In this document: positions 22,867 to 34,487 of the stretch, piece after piece
How positions within the stretch are numbered: position 1 is the first letter of the stretch
How the letters are laid out: every line of letters begins with the position of its first letter
Origin: Melampsora larici-populina 98AG31
Taxonomy: Eukaryota > Basidiomycota > Pucciniomycetes > Pucciniales > Melampsoraceae
DNA length: 64,000 nucleotides
Reading direction: 5' to 3'
Assembly (NCBI RefSeq): GCF_000204055.1
Contig: NW_006768788.1
Span: 633,115 to 697,114, forward strand
Translations under genes and position numbers: made by a program
The notes under the pieces: generated by a model
Seen by the model: the letters and a program-made list of their open reading frames with translations, nothing else
Databases searched by the model: none
What the model was told of the DNA's origin: nothing

Positions 22867-24800
22867 TGTGATGATAGCGAAGGGATGGAAAGAGAGTATG
22901 TAAAAAGGGTTGAAGGGTTGAAAATTAAAGAAAAAAGATTACTTAAAGAGAAAGGAAAGTTGAGCAAAGATTTGAGTCTGAGATCCAAATCGAGTTTAAA
23001 TTGGAAATTTAGCAAGAGGGCAGTGCAGCAAGTACAGAATCTGTATCAAATCAGCTACAATTTAGTACTTACCTTTATATACTTAAATCTCTGTACTTTA
23101 TTCTTCTTGTACCTCACTAAAACTTCAAATCACTCATCACTCATCACTCATGATCAGGACATCCGACAGTCACCTCATGGATTCAGGTCACTCCGGTCCA
23201 GACCCCCTTCGACTCTCCAAAACTCACATCTCGAAATTAGTTAAGAAAGACTTGGACCTCGACTGTAGAATTAATCTCAAGCACAGCTTTCAATATTCAA
23301 GCTCATCTCACTGAATCGATATAAAATCATTAAGCAATTCACACACCAATCTGAATGCAGCATTGCTCAGATGAGAAACAAAGATATTATCTGTAGAGAC
23401 TTTCACTATCACCATTATGTTTGGTATGATAGAAGACACGAATGTGAATTTAACACTGTCTGTTCCCTATCAAAGCTGCCAGACTGATCCATTGTTATGT
23501 CAAGTGAGATCCAGCTGATTTGAGAATAGATGATTTTTTTTGAACTGTAAATCATGGTGCAAATCCTGCTTTTATTTTCAATCAGGTTCCGTTTCTCTGC
23601 TGATTTGGAGAATCAAGAGAATACAGAACCTGTAAGAACACTTTTGGGTCAGTTTTGACCATTGTGGCAATGACTTTTTTTCAAAAAAAAAAGTGGTCAA
23701 TCATCCTCAAGTTAGCCGTATATAGAACAAATGGGCAGTAGGCGCTGCCATGTCATGCTCTGAGCTCACTGAAGACCTTGAGTGTTTTCAATGCTATGAA
23801 AAGCTATCCAAATTACTCAAGTTGAGAAATGATGCATGCCAAGTTAAATAGAAGGATTTAGATGTCTGGGTATGTACTCTGAATAAAGCACTGAATGGGA
23901 AGAAATCATGACACTTTCAGAAGAAATGATATACATTGACCATTGGAATAACATAACCAGTTGTCTTAAATACTCAATACTCTTTGCAAAGAAATCTAAA
24001 TATACATGATCAGATAGATCTACCAGTTTAAAATAATCTTTTACATAGTTAGAAATCAATTTCATGACACTCAAACCTGACAAGCATTGCAAGACCAATT
24101 TTCCATATGTGAATTGTTTCAAATTAATTTTGTCTTCTCTGGTGATCTTCAAAAACACTATCATGAGCCTCAACAACCACAATGCAAAGCAAATATGATT
24201 CAATCAGATTTGAAATGTTTGAGTTCAGTTTCAAGATGAAAGTTTCTGACTCAGGCTGTGAGGATACCAAATTGTGGATCTATACAACAAAAAGTGATTG
24301 ATCATGAATTTGTACATTGGCAAAGTGATCTAAGCTCAAGTCAACTGTGAAATGGGAGCTAAATTTTTCCATGATTTAGTGGTTGACCTGTTCCATTTCA
24401 TAACCTATTGGACATTCCAACAAATCACATAAAAGCTTATATGCTTACATCCAGACTTGCTCAATAATCATAATTTTGAAAATAAGGTAAAATGTCATCA
24501 AATTGAATGATTTAGAGGTTTGAGTTGAGTTGAAATTCTTAATCTCCAATGGAAGCATAGTTTTGAATCAAGATTCCAATGTTGTTTGAAGATTGAATTT
24601 TATGATTGCTGGTTTGCTTGTTACTCAAGGGGTTTAACTGCCTTATATGTTGATTTGACAACAATGAAAGTAATTATAGATGGAAACCTTTGATTTTTTG
24701 TCAAGAAATCCAAGTGTAATAACTTGATTAAAGTTTAAAAGACCTTGGTGAGCTTCCTAGCAAAAATTGTGATCCACAAGCAGGCCACACTTAATTGACG
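22867..24800. other. Intergenic, rho2 promoter side and decayed repeats
   Basis: The first ~350 bp hold the rho2 promoter and 5' UTR. After about 23300 there are only short unrelated frames and decayed repeat-like sequence. A 119-codon minus frame at 23844-24203 has no recognisable domain. No RNA gene was found. Confidence 0.35.
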
Positions 24801-24839
24801 AAGGACTACTTTGCTTGAAGTTGTACTCCAGTCTATGGA

Positions 24840-26277
24840 GAAGGTCTATTCTGCAGTTGGTTCCAAAGGATCTTTTATATGTTTCTGCACAATTGTGACT
24901 GCACTTGGCAAGCATCATGTGACTACAGCCCCACAAATTGGGACAAAAGGCCAAGAGTCATCCTCTATGTATCAAAACTAATAGACACTTGTCTCACCAT
25001 CCTTCCTGGCCACTAAGACATTCTCCTCAGTATATAAGAAACCAAACACCCAGAAACCCTCTTACCAAATTTTCAAATAATCATGTGGTACAACCCTCCA
25101 AGCTCTTTGTGTGGAATGGTTATGCTACAGTGGTGTCTAATACTGCACCACAATTGCCGCATCCCAAGCATACTCACCACAGATTTCAACTTCATCATAC
25201 TTACTGGAGTCCACCTACTTATCACCGTACACTAGCAAAAAGATTGATCTCACTTTTCAGCGGAAAAGGGTTCAAATTAATATCACCAAGAGGAGTACCC
25301 ACAAGATCCTAAATGGGTACAATCCCAACAGCCATCAATATAATTTGGGCTAGCTGGAATATCACAGAGAAGATCACTGACAGTGAGGTTATCACTGATA
25401 GTGTAGCATCAGATCACTATCCAGTAGCCACTTTCCTAGACTTGTTTTTCCTTCCACCAGTGAGCTCACATAAAAATATTAAACACACTAACACACACCG
25501 TGTCCTTGTGGCAGTCGGCCGACGACAAGCACACACGGAATGCCTTTGAGGCACAAAGGCAACTCCTGTGCACTGGTCAACAGGCAAACACCACACAGAC
25601 ATGGTGACAATGTATTCCTGTTTCAGAACAAAATCCAGGAACAACTGATCCTCCCACCCATGTACTTAACAAATGATGACAGTGATCTTGGTGCAATCAA
25701 ATTATCAACAATCATCTTGGAAGCAGCTCAAGATCAAGGTAAACAATTCAAAAGAAACATACAAAGTTACACAAGCTGGTGGGACAAGGACAGGCTCAGC
25801 CCCATCATCAAGAATCAAAACTGCACCAGACAGTGAATGATCAGGACGGATCTACCATAGACTCATAGGTGCTATGCTAAATGGCAAAAATACCTCAAGT
25901 CACAGACTCTCCTAGCCAAGACAACACATTGGAAATCCTTCCTAGCCAATAGCTCAGGAAATACAACCTTTAAAGTGTACAAACTGACTAAACCATTGTC
26001 CTCAAGTGAGGTGTCCCCCCTACTTTGTCAAGACGGTTCCACAGTAGCAGACATACAAGAACAAGCTGAACTTCTTCTCAAAGGTACCTCTATAGGTCAT
26101 ATAGAAGCCAATCTATCAGATATCCCTCACAAATTTTTGAATCAACAACAATCGCCTGTATACCTGTCCCCAACACTCAAAATCCCAGAATTAGTTAAAA
26201 TCCCAGAATTAGTTAAAATTGTCAACAAAGCTCCTAATAAAAAAGCAAGAGGTCTAACATGACCTGCTTCTGATGCA
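24840..26277 (+). mobile_element. Truncated non-LTR retrotransposon (endonuclease and pre-RT part)
   Basis: Broken plus-strand frames look like the apurinic endonuclease and linker of a LINE: NWDKRPRVILYVSK near 24935-24980, LISPRGVPTRS then IINIIWAS and SDHYPV (about 25270-25430; the S-D-H catalytic end), then WWDKDR, PLLCQDGSTVADIQEQAELL and IVNKAPNKKARGL. Stops and frameshifts interrupt it throughout. The expected RT core is missing: similarity ends at about 26277, where an LTR-like sequence begins. An 18-bp direct duplication (AAAATCCCAGAATTAGTT twice) lies near 26180-26215. An imperfect palindrome at 25500-25539 interrupts it. Confidence 0.7.
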
Positions 26278-26682
26278 TGATAAATACTTTATTTAGCTTT
26301 AAAGATTGATAAAATAAGCTTTTTGTCATGTAAATGTTGCTACATGTGTGTATGCAAGCGCAAAAGTTGATATTCACACTATTCTCTTCAATTCCTTATA
26401 CCTTTTCACAAATTCTCTGTTACTAGTGGTTTAAAGTGTACATTATTAAATGGAACATTCCACATTGATTGAGCCATGACCCATCCTGATCTGACCAGGT
26501 TTGACATATGTAATTAGCTGACAGCCTTAATTTTTGACAACTTCCACCCCTTTTCACCTCTTGTCACATCAATACCAATTTCTTCTTCATCATGAGATTG
26601 TTGTAGATCAATCCATTTATAAACACAACCTTATAAATCATTATAAAACTCTCAGCATCCATAAAATCCCTCAATCCAATCA
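26278..26682 (+). mobile_element. LTR-like sequence followed by primer-binding-site-like motif
   Basis: The segment starts TGATAAAT directly at the break in the LINE and ends CCAATCA. It is followed at 26683 by TTGGTGGCGCCAACAAAGG, the form of an LTR-retrotransposon primer-binding site. TATA-like and A+T-rich sequence lies inside. TG...CA ends and ~405 bp length fit a long terminal repeat, but no second LTR or coding region was found in the window, so the identification is inferred. Confidence 0.45.
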
Positions 26683-27731
26683 TTGGTGGCGCCAACAAAG
26701 GCACGGCTTGGAGTTGAGTTCCATGACTGAGTGGCAAGTTACATCAGACGGTAGCATAAATGCTTATAGCGAGAACAGTGCGAGCCAGCAGGGAAAAAAT
26801 TTCCCCCGCGCCAAACCGTGAAAATTTTCTCCTCCTGCGTTCTCTCTCACGTCTGGAAAACAAGCACTAGTCATCAAGATCTCTAAAGTTTCTATCTTCA
26901 AATCCTTTTTGTGTATTTGATTTTTCAAAATACCACCCACCCACCCAGCGTGCTTGTGGGACGGTCCCGGTCTTTGCGCGAGGAAGAAAAGATTTTCCAA
27001 CCCACACAAAACCGGGCCGGCCTGCGGCCGCCATCCCAAATCCGGCTTACTCTCAAAGTATGATATGCGATGAGAGAAAGCCAGGATGGTATTTTTTTTT
27101 AGGTTACATATAACAAACCCAACAGATTAGCAAGTCTAGAAACTCGCCTTCACCAAATGGATTACATATGAATAAATCCCATATTATTAGTACCCTTGTT
27201 TACCATCCTCAACTTTCCCTCTTTCTTGAATAATTGCACTCCTCCCTTATCATGAATCCTGATGATTAAACTGATCTGATCATGCTATTTCATAGCTTAA
27301 CCTTCTTGAACCCTCAAATCCATTACTAATACCCTAAAAACCATTTTCCAACCTTTTGTACACATATTGTCAACTTTTTCTTGAATTCTTAATCTTTCAA
27401 TCCTCTTCTTCCATTCTTTTTATAACACATTTTATTCTATTGATCATAAACTAAATGTCACTCAGCATCAATCTCAACCTTAATGATACTTCTCCAATTG
27501 ATCCTTACTAATATTACTATTTTTATGATTTCTTGACTTTTTCTTATCTTCTTTTCCCCTTATCAAATTGTGTAATTGATGTATAAATGATTAATAAGCA
27601 ACTACAAAACCCCTGCTGACCATCATTACAACTAACAAAATATGAATTTGACCAAAAAAATGTCTTTTACCACAGATTTTTAAATTTTATTTGTCATCAC
27701 CAGAGACAGGAGGGACAGATGCAGCTGGGGT
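26683..27731. other. Sequence 3' of the LTR-like end, no gene recognised
   Basis: It begins with the PBS-like motif, continues into a G+C-richer stretch with short self-complementary parts (about 26790-27050), then A+T-rich sequence. No gag or pol frame is recognisable. A 91-codon minus-strand frame at 26764-27039 is likely chance. Confidence 0.35.
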
Positions 27732-28094
27732 CAACGCCCAAACCAATCCAACACAATACAACTTTTTGGAGATTTTCCATGTCATATTGGTCAACCCATA
27801 TATTCAGACCAATACCCAATACAATATGAGGACAAAAAATATCCGTTTGGCCATGTCATGTCACTGAAGCAATACAAGCCAATACCGTAGTTAAAAATTG
27901 GTTGCAAGGCTTTTCAAGTAAGAAAAGGGCAAATTGCCTCCATCCTGTATCACATTGCCAATACCCATTATGAGAAAAGGGGACTTCTTATGTTGGGTCA
28001 GGTGAAGCAACATGGAGAAATCCAACTTTGATGTTGGATTGGCAATACAATACCAATACAATACCAACTTTTGTGTTGGATTGGTTTGGGCATT
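27732..28094. mobile_element. Non-autonomous hAT-like element with 8-bp target duplication
   Basis: Terminal inverted repeats read ACGCCCAAACCAATCCAACA at the left and its near-complement (TGTTGGATTGGTTTGGGC) at the right. GCTGGGGT occurs directly outside both ends (27724-27731 and 28095-28102), a perfect 8-bp target duplication as made by hAT transposases. The 363 bp interior is non-coding and rich in CAATAC repeats. Joining the flanks at one GCTGGGGT gives a smooth minus-strand frame (SAEAST then PAASVPPVS-like), so it landed in older coding material. Confidence 0.75.
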
Positions 28095-28102
28095 GCTGGG
28101 GT

Positions 28103-29537
28103 TGATGCTTCAGCAGAGGTACCAGAAGGCATGATAATGAAAGAGGCAAATCTATGGTAAGAGTGATACCAATAGTCCATCAAATGTTTATGGTTTGAAT
28201 CAACTTGACAATAGGTTGTCTTCAAGTTCTTATCTTTTGACTTGTGATGTTGTCTCAGACATAGAATTGGGTCCATCTCTACTTATTTATGCAATGAAAT
28301 TTCTTGATCATAAAATTTCTATAGTGGTCTTGATGCCTTCTCTTTTGTGTGTGAGAAACCTCACTTCAAACTTTAGCTTGAGATTGTGCTGTTGGGGCCC
28401 CTTGGGGGTTAGGGTCAAGCTTTGGGATGCTCCTGAGCATGTTGGGGAGTCATTGGGTAGGGTTAGGGTAGGGGAGAGCCACCTGAGGATTGGGCTCAGG
28501 CTTGGGATGGCCACCCCCTGTGTTTTTTGGCTTGGGGATCAGGTTGAAGTTTGTCTTTTAGTAACCTTTCTTGGACCGTTTAAACAAGAAAATTCAGGTC
28601 AGGGGCACAGTGCAGAAAAGTGCCTTAGGTGCACCTAGGCATCAGAGATTTTGAAAAATTGGTGGCCAGCGCGCCCTTTAAAAATCACACCAAATCTAAG
28701 AAATCCTACATCCTGTCACTAATATTGGAGTTATTGACAACAGCAGTAGGACTTGTATACTCACTGTGAACTCCAAAGAAAATTCTTGCTCACCTTTACA
28801 TGGCAAAACTGTTGTGGTAGGTGGCTTCAGTAACTTAAAAATCAGAAAAATATCAATGAAAAGCAACATTTAGGCCTCCAGCTTTTTTTTGGAAAAAACA
28901 CGCCCGGTGTGCCAAGTGGCGCCTGGGTGCAAGAAAAGTAGAAAAAACATGCTTCCAAAAATATCATTGCGCCCACAGCCTGAGAGAAAATTTGGCATAT
29001 GCAATCACAATTTGGACCTATTATGTATGTCACAAACATGTCACTCAAGAAGCTCAATTTTGACCTAGTCACACATCAGGATGATCCCTGAGACCTGCCA
29101 AATCAGGGATCCCCATGGTACAACCCATTGGGTCAGGGGGTTGTTCTGGCCTTCAAAGGTTCCCAGAACCGCGGGGATCATCAGGCCTGGGGGTCATTCT
29201 GAGGTCAAAAAAAAGTGATTCTCCTTGGGGAACCCAAGGAAAAATAAAGCTGTGAAAAGTGGACAAATACAAGCTTGGGAGAGCTCCCGCTCAGCAGTAT
29301 TTGCTGGAAATAACCGGAGACTTGGGGATCCCCGTAGTTTCCCAGGGATTTGGTAGTTGGTTGGGGGTCAGGGTACGGGAGCCGGGCTTGATCTTTGGGA
29401 CAAAAAAAGCTTGGGGAATACCAGGGTCGGTCCTTGTTCTGACTTTTGGAAAGTCTGTCACCCAAGCTCAATCCCCGGAATTTGGGGGTTGGGGCTCATA
29501 AGTTGACCAACGCTTTCCAGGGTCCTCCAAAGACCTT
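28103..29537. other. Mixed repeat debris, partly G+C-rich and self-complementary
   Basis: Runs such as CTTGGGGATCAGG, GGGGATCCCC-like and CCTTGGGGAACCCAAGG recur between 28390 and 29500. They look like fragments of a GC-rich element family, perhaps related to the one at 42576-42903. No complete borders or genes were identified. Confidence 0.35.
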
Positions 29538-29538
29538 G

Positions 29539-30000
29539 TTGTTGGTAACTTGTTATTAACACAGTGGAATGGGGAAGTTGGACTTTTACATATGTTGTGT
29601 AAACTGACAGGTCGGACTATTTTCATTATAACTTTGATCTTTGACAGTTATGACATCATAGCTGTTTACCACCAATCTTTCTAACTTCCCATTTCAGTCA
29701 CAATTGTCGAAGTCATTATCTTTGAATTCATAGTTCATTCATCTTTTACAAACAGTGGTATCTTTTCAACCCACCCTCCCATCCCTCTCAGTCAATTTAG
29801 TTTTATAAATTCAAAAAAATCATGGTTCCATATATTATCTTTCATATTTCTAAGAAGGGAGTTGTTATGTTTGGTTATATATTTTCTTTTTATAAGTTTT
29901 GTTATATTATTTATGATATGTTTCTTTTATTGTGTTATTTTTACTTTTTTATTCTTTATTCTTTTATGTCAGCAATGTAGGTTGATTTGAGTTTGGTTCC
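29539..30000. repeat. Dispersed LTR-like repeat, copy 1 (end matches 52247)
   Basis: It begins TGTTGGTAACTTGTTATTAA and is followed by GG-AAGTTGGACTTTTACAT. The same start and a similar order recur from 52247 (GTTGGTAACTTGTTATTAAC, then TTTGGACTTTTTACATGTAA). Both continue into T-rich sequence containing TTATGTTT(G/A)GTTAT. The right border is uncertain. It is probably an LTR or solo LTR. Confidence 0.45.
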
Positions 30001-30910
30001 GTTACTATGTTGTTCAGGTTATGTTTCTTTATTTGTTTTAGGTGGTCAAGGGTTATTGTAGCTTATATTCAGGACATGTTTCTTATTTCTGTGTCCGCTA
30101 GCCGCCCCGTTCAAGTTGTGGGCGCGTGTTTTGAAAAGTCAGGCGCATTTGCCAAAAAAAATTGCCTCACACCCCTGTGCGACGGTGCAACACACCCTTG
30201 TCTCAATTCTCTTTGTTTTAGATAAAAGCAGTGGAATACATATATTTCATCATACAAATCTTTTACATTATATGGATGGAACTTTGATCAGACAGGATAA
30301 ATTGAGAAGTTTTGTAGGAAATCATTTGAAGAGATCATCGGCACTCCAGGCCACTCCTGGACTGTCTGGAACATCCATAACATGCGACTCTTGAGCCAGA
30401 CTAGATGAACTACTTTTCTCAAATAATCAGAAATCAAAGATGGAAGTGATAAATCCAGTTTCATCCACATAAAGACTGGGATAAATAGGGTCCAGATGAG
30501 TGAATACACCTTCTTCAAAATATTCCAATTCTTCGGCCAGGCCCAAGTCTTGCTCAGCAAGAGCTTCTTCAGTATTGATATTGCTTTTTGAAGCTTGTTT
30601 TTGGGCCTGAGGGCCCTTGTTTGGAGTTGGGCAGACTCCACTTGGAGCTGTTTGGACCTGACATTGAAGTATGTGAGAGGGAGCTGAAGAAAAAAAATCT
30701 GCCTGTTGGCACTGGCAGGCTCAAGATCCCTTGCAGCTCATCCCTGTTGCACCCCACGCACCCCCCCTTTTTGGCTCATTGGGTGTGACAGGTGCGGTGC
30801 AGCGTGCGCCCGCACCCCTGTTTCATTATTCAAGTAATTTTATTCCCGGGGCTTACGCTGCGGGCTTCGCACCAAAAACACTGTTTGATTGGTATTTTTC
30901 TATACCATAA

Positions 30911-31133
30911 GGGTACTCAAAGTACTATGTGGTGCCACATATCTGGCGTCACATACTTTTCAAATTTCATTTTTGACACCGAAATTACCATAACAAGTTG
31001 AAGAAAAGGACATATTGAATTATATTTGGCATATTGTAATGTCAGCGTAGGTCATTTTGCCTCTCAAAAACAAAATTTGAAAGTATGTGGTGCCACATAC
31101 TTATGTAGCGCCACATACTTGCTTTGAGTACCC
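30911..31133. mobile_element. MITE with GGGTACTCAAAG ends
   Basis: The left end reads GGGTACTCAAAGTACTATG and the right end, on the minus strand, GGGTACTCAAAGCAAGTATG. Similarity continues inward for ~65 bp with ATGTGG-GCCACAT blocks and a shared CAAATTT-TTTTTGA segment. The 223 bp element has no coding capacity. A related element lies at 42940-43088. No clear target duplication was seen. Confidence 0.7.
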
Positions 31134-31603
31134 TTCATATCTTTGTGAGTTTATGTAACAGGCCCATTTCAAATGATTCTTTTATGCGCTCGAGATGTGC
31201 AAGAGTCAGCTTGGGAAGTTGTTGAGTTCAAGAGTTCAATTTAATCCAATATAACTCAACAAAGTCCCTCAATGCTGTGACAATCGAGGGACTTTGACAA
31301 AGCTTGCCAGAACTTACCACATTTTGGGTCAATCTGCTCGAGTTTTGCGGGAAAACCAGCTCAGAATTCGACATGCTGTTTGAAATTGACAGTACGTAAG
31401 TTAGGAATTTGATCAATTCTAGCCTATTTCAGCCCATCTTTTGCTCGACGTGGATGTAGGTAGCTTCAGTAGCGAACCCCAGCGCCAGTTCAGACCACCA
31501 GTCTTTATCAGATACTTTCATACACGACTCACAAGTTCTCTTCCATCCATAGTCGAATCCAAAGCACTTTGTTACTCATACGCAACACTCCCGGCACCAG
31601 AAC
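31134..31603. other. Promoter region of the first metalloprotease-like gene
   Basis: The ~150 bp before the gene contain GCGCCAGTTCAGACCACCAGT, CTTTATCAGATA-TTTCAT and GACTCACAAGTTCTCTTCCA. The same series, slightly altered, precedes the second copy at 33500-33567, so the duplicated unit includes the promoter. Confidence 0.4.
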
Positions 31604-32146
31604 ATGATAAAAATTCTCTTGCTTATATTAGCTTTCCACGACTGCTTAATTTCTGCCTCTTCATTGTCATTCCAACTTGAAAAAAAACCCGAACCAACCC
31701 CTGCGGAAGCCGATGCCTATAATGGGATTGAAGGAGCCATGGAGGCAGCAGTGGCCCGCTACAATCGCTTTGTCAAACTCGAGGTCGAAAAACAATTAAA
31801 AGTCGAGTATTCACCGACCGTTGAGACAGCCAGGAGCAATCACGATCTGGGCGTGATACAGTTTGGCCCCAACTCAGAGTATTGGACCGAACGACAAGCA
31901 TTACACGAGATTGCACATACTTTGGGAGTGGGTTTCCGAGCATTTAACGAGAGATGCGAAAACAAAACCTGGTACAATGCCACAAGCGTCCTTCGGCAAT
32001 TATCGAAAGACCCACAGGCCGAAATAACTTGTGGTGGACAGCATTTTTGGCCGTACGGCATGAACTACGAAAAAGAGTTTTCTGAAGAAAATGCGGATAT
32101 TCATTGTCAAATAATCCAAGAGATGATATATGATGGAATGAAATAA
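31604..32146 (+). CDS. Secreted metalloprotease-like protein, copy 1, 180 aa
   Basis: A single exon encodes a signal peptide (MIKILLLILAFHDCLISA) and a compact domain with zincin motif HEIAHTLGVG (H101, E102, H105). About 40 residues later comes HFWPYGMNYEKEFS, a block I associate with small secreted bacterial and fungal HExxH proteins that are otherwise uncharacterised. Conserved cysteines (in ERCENKTW, TCGGQ and DIHCQ) could form disulfides. A secreted zinc peptidase acting outside the fungus is a reasonable inference, with no substrate evidence. The tandem copy at 33.6 kb is ~55% identical by eye and keeps all motifs. The third zinc ligand is not obvious in the sequence, so catalysis is likely but unproven. 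Confidence 0.8.
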   Translation: MIKILLLILAFHDCLISASSLSFQLEKKPEPTPAEADAYNGIEGAMEAAVARYNRFVKLEVEKQLKVEYSPTVETARSNHDLGVIQFGPNSEYWTERQALHEIAHTLGVGFRAFNERCENKTWYNATSVLRQLSKDPQAEITCGGQHFWPYGMNYEKEFSEENADIHCQIIQEMIYDGMK

Positions 32147-33567
32147 CCTATCGCTGGCCTCAAACTAGAATTGTAAGTCGTATGATCTTCAACTGAGAAC
32201 CGTTGCTTTCTGTATGCGTATATGGATAGTTTTTTTCTGATCTCAGTTTGTTGCTAATATGTCTATTTACAAGGTCTAGTCAGGCTTCCGTTGATGTGCT
32301 TCAAGGCAAACATTTCACTCAACAAAACAGAAAGGATATCTCACATCAATTGAGAGACGAGATGCTGGGTATCAATATTTATGATGTGTGATGCTCTTTT
32401 ATTGTCTGAGAATTTTAGTAATCGTCTCTTACAGCTGTTTTATTTCGTGTTTTGTTGATATTCTCTATATCTCGGAATCGTTATCTTAAGACCAAAGGAT
32501 GCAAGCTGCCCGATTCATTAGTTCTTGCTACCCGGGTGTTGCTCTTCTCGTTGATTTGTCAATTCAAATCAAAACTTAATTTCTTTGATTGATCACTTTT
32601 GATTTCCTTGACTCCTTGACTTTTTAATGAAATTTGAAAGTCCGATTGCACTACAACTATCCCCACCCAATTCCGTCAAGCTGAGTGAATGCTGCAGTAT
32701 AATGAACGTTATCCAGAATAGTACGAAGTTATCTGATTGTGCATAGAACAATAAGCATCTTTGGTATCCCCACTCAATTCACTTAAATCTTTGTGGAAGC
32801 TTTGTCAAAGTACAAACTTGTGTTTTGTGCCCTTCCTTCAATTGACTATTCCTAGATTACCCATTTGCTTCAATCATAGCATAATGAAAGCTTTGTTACA
32901 ATTGTATTTGTATGAGAACATGTTATTGTGCTTTTTTGCTTTTCCTCACAATTTACAAAAACTTTAGTCCAGGGCAAGTTAAAAAACCTACATATCCATA
33001 GCCTTGCGGTAAACGACATGGGGTGCTTTTCTTTTGAAATCGAAGTCGAGCTACTCACAGGTATCAAATATGTATAGAAAACTGACCTGATGTAGTGTCA
33101 TACTATAAAATCTCACCAGAGCGAATCTCACCGTCTTCCAAGATTAAATTATTGCATATAATCAGCATCTCAATTTTTCTTGCCCATTCTTTTTGAGTAT
33201 GTAGGTCGACTGAGTTTATCAACTTTATTGAAGAGGCGATGATTTGATTGGTTTTCTATATGACAACATTATTCGTAACCAATACATCTTGCTAACATCC
33301 ATAGTCCTTAACTACTGTTTCCTTCTCAATTTTTGATAAACTATATCAAACATTAGTACACCCACCCCGAAGTTGCGTATGAAGCAACAAGTCATCGGTA
33401 ACTTGGCTCTAAAAATTGAAGCCGAGGTCTAGCAAAACCTGCATCAATCTCATTTTATCTTTTACTCGATATGCAGGGTTAGTCGACTGTGATTAGCACT
33501 TCCGCGCCAGCAAACCAGTCTTCATCAAATATCAGATTTTCATCACCAATTCACAAGACCTCTTCCA
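32147..33567. other. Spacer between the two metalloprotease-like genes
   Basis: Contains the 3' flank of copy 1 and the promoter of copy 2. A+T-rich, no gene seen. The end (33490-33567) carries the promoter block shared with copy 1 (TTCCGCGCCAGCAAACCAGT, AATATCAGATTTTCAT, TTCACAAGACCTCTTCCA). Confidence 0.4.
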
Positions 33568-34125
33568 ATGATGTTCCAACACCCAAGAATGAGAATCGTT
33601 TTCTTGATCATACTAGCTTTCCACAGGTACTTCATCCTTGCCGCCATCACCTTCAAACTCGAAATGAAGCCCGATCCGACCCCAGAGGAGCGCGCTGCTT
33701 ATCTTGCAATTGAAAAGGCCATGACATCAGCCGTGAAGCGTTATCAAAAATATGTGGACGTCAATACAACCATAACGGTCAAGTATATGCCAGGTGTCAA
33801 AACAGCAGATGCCGCTCATGATGCACGCGAAATCCGGTTTGGCAGCCACCAAGAATATTGGAACGAACGAGTCGCACTACACGAGATTGCGCATATTTTG
33901 GGTGTTGGTTGGCATGCATTTGATGAGAGATGTAAAAAAAAGACTTGGACGGTGGCCACAAAAGTTCTTCGACAATTTTCAAAGGAAAAAAATGACGCCG
34001 AAGTACATTGCGGGGGAGGACATTTCTGGCCCTACGGCCTGAACTACCCAAAAGAGTTTTCTGAGACAAATGCAGATCGACATTGCCAGATGATCAAGGC
34101 AATGAGAGATGATGGGATGCACTGA
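33568..34125 (+). CDS. Secreted metalloprotease-like protein, copy 2, 178-185 aa
   Basis: Single-exon tandem paralogue of the gene at 31604. From the first ATG it has 185 aa; ATG 33589 (MRIVFLIILAFHRYFILA) aligns with the start of copy 1 and gives a cleaner signal peptide, so it may be the real start. The zincin motif HEIAHILGVG is at 105-114 of the longer form, and HFWPYGLNYPKEFS and the three cysteine positions (ERCKKKTW, HCGGG, DRHCQ) are kept. It has many more Lys residues than copy 1. Preservation of every motif while the rest has drifted suggests both copies are under selection. Role outside the cell, for example at the host interface, is inference. Confidence 0.8.
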   Translation: MMFQHPRMRIVFLIILAFHRYFILAAITFKLEMKPDPTPEERAAYLAIEKAMTSAVKRYQKYVDVNTTITVKYMPGVKTADAAHDAREIRFGSHQEYWNERVALHEIAHILGVGWHAFDERCKKKTWTVATKVLRQFSKEKNDAEVHCGGGHFWPYGLNYPKEFSETNADRHCQMIKAMRDDGMH

Positions 34126-34487
34126 CTTATTGCTTGACTTCAAACTAGACCCACAAGTTGTCAAGCCATCAAGTGAGCACTGTTCCTTTCTGATTGCATA
34201 TATGGGTTGAATTATTTATGATAATTCTTTGGATTCACTGGTAGGTTCAATATTTTTTTTGGCGATAGCGAACATCTCTGGTCAAAAAATACAGAATCAA
34301 ACTAATTCAGATGATGCTTAGCATTGATATGGAACGCTTCCAATCTCCCCCGACTTTTGGTACTAATATCTTGTGAAAATTTTCGAGGTTGGTGTTCGAT
34401 TAACGGAGTGGAATAAGTCAAGTTGGATTATGAAGACAAACGACAAGTGGAAGTCTCCAAATGATTTGCTACCTTATGTCCAATGTG
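34126..34487. other. 3' flank of metalloprotease-like copy 2
   Basis: No gene or bordered element was recognised. Part of a 101-codon plus frame (34373-34678) runs across the start of the LTR-like element and is not convincing. Confidence 0.35.
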
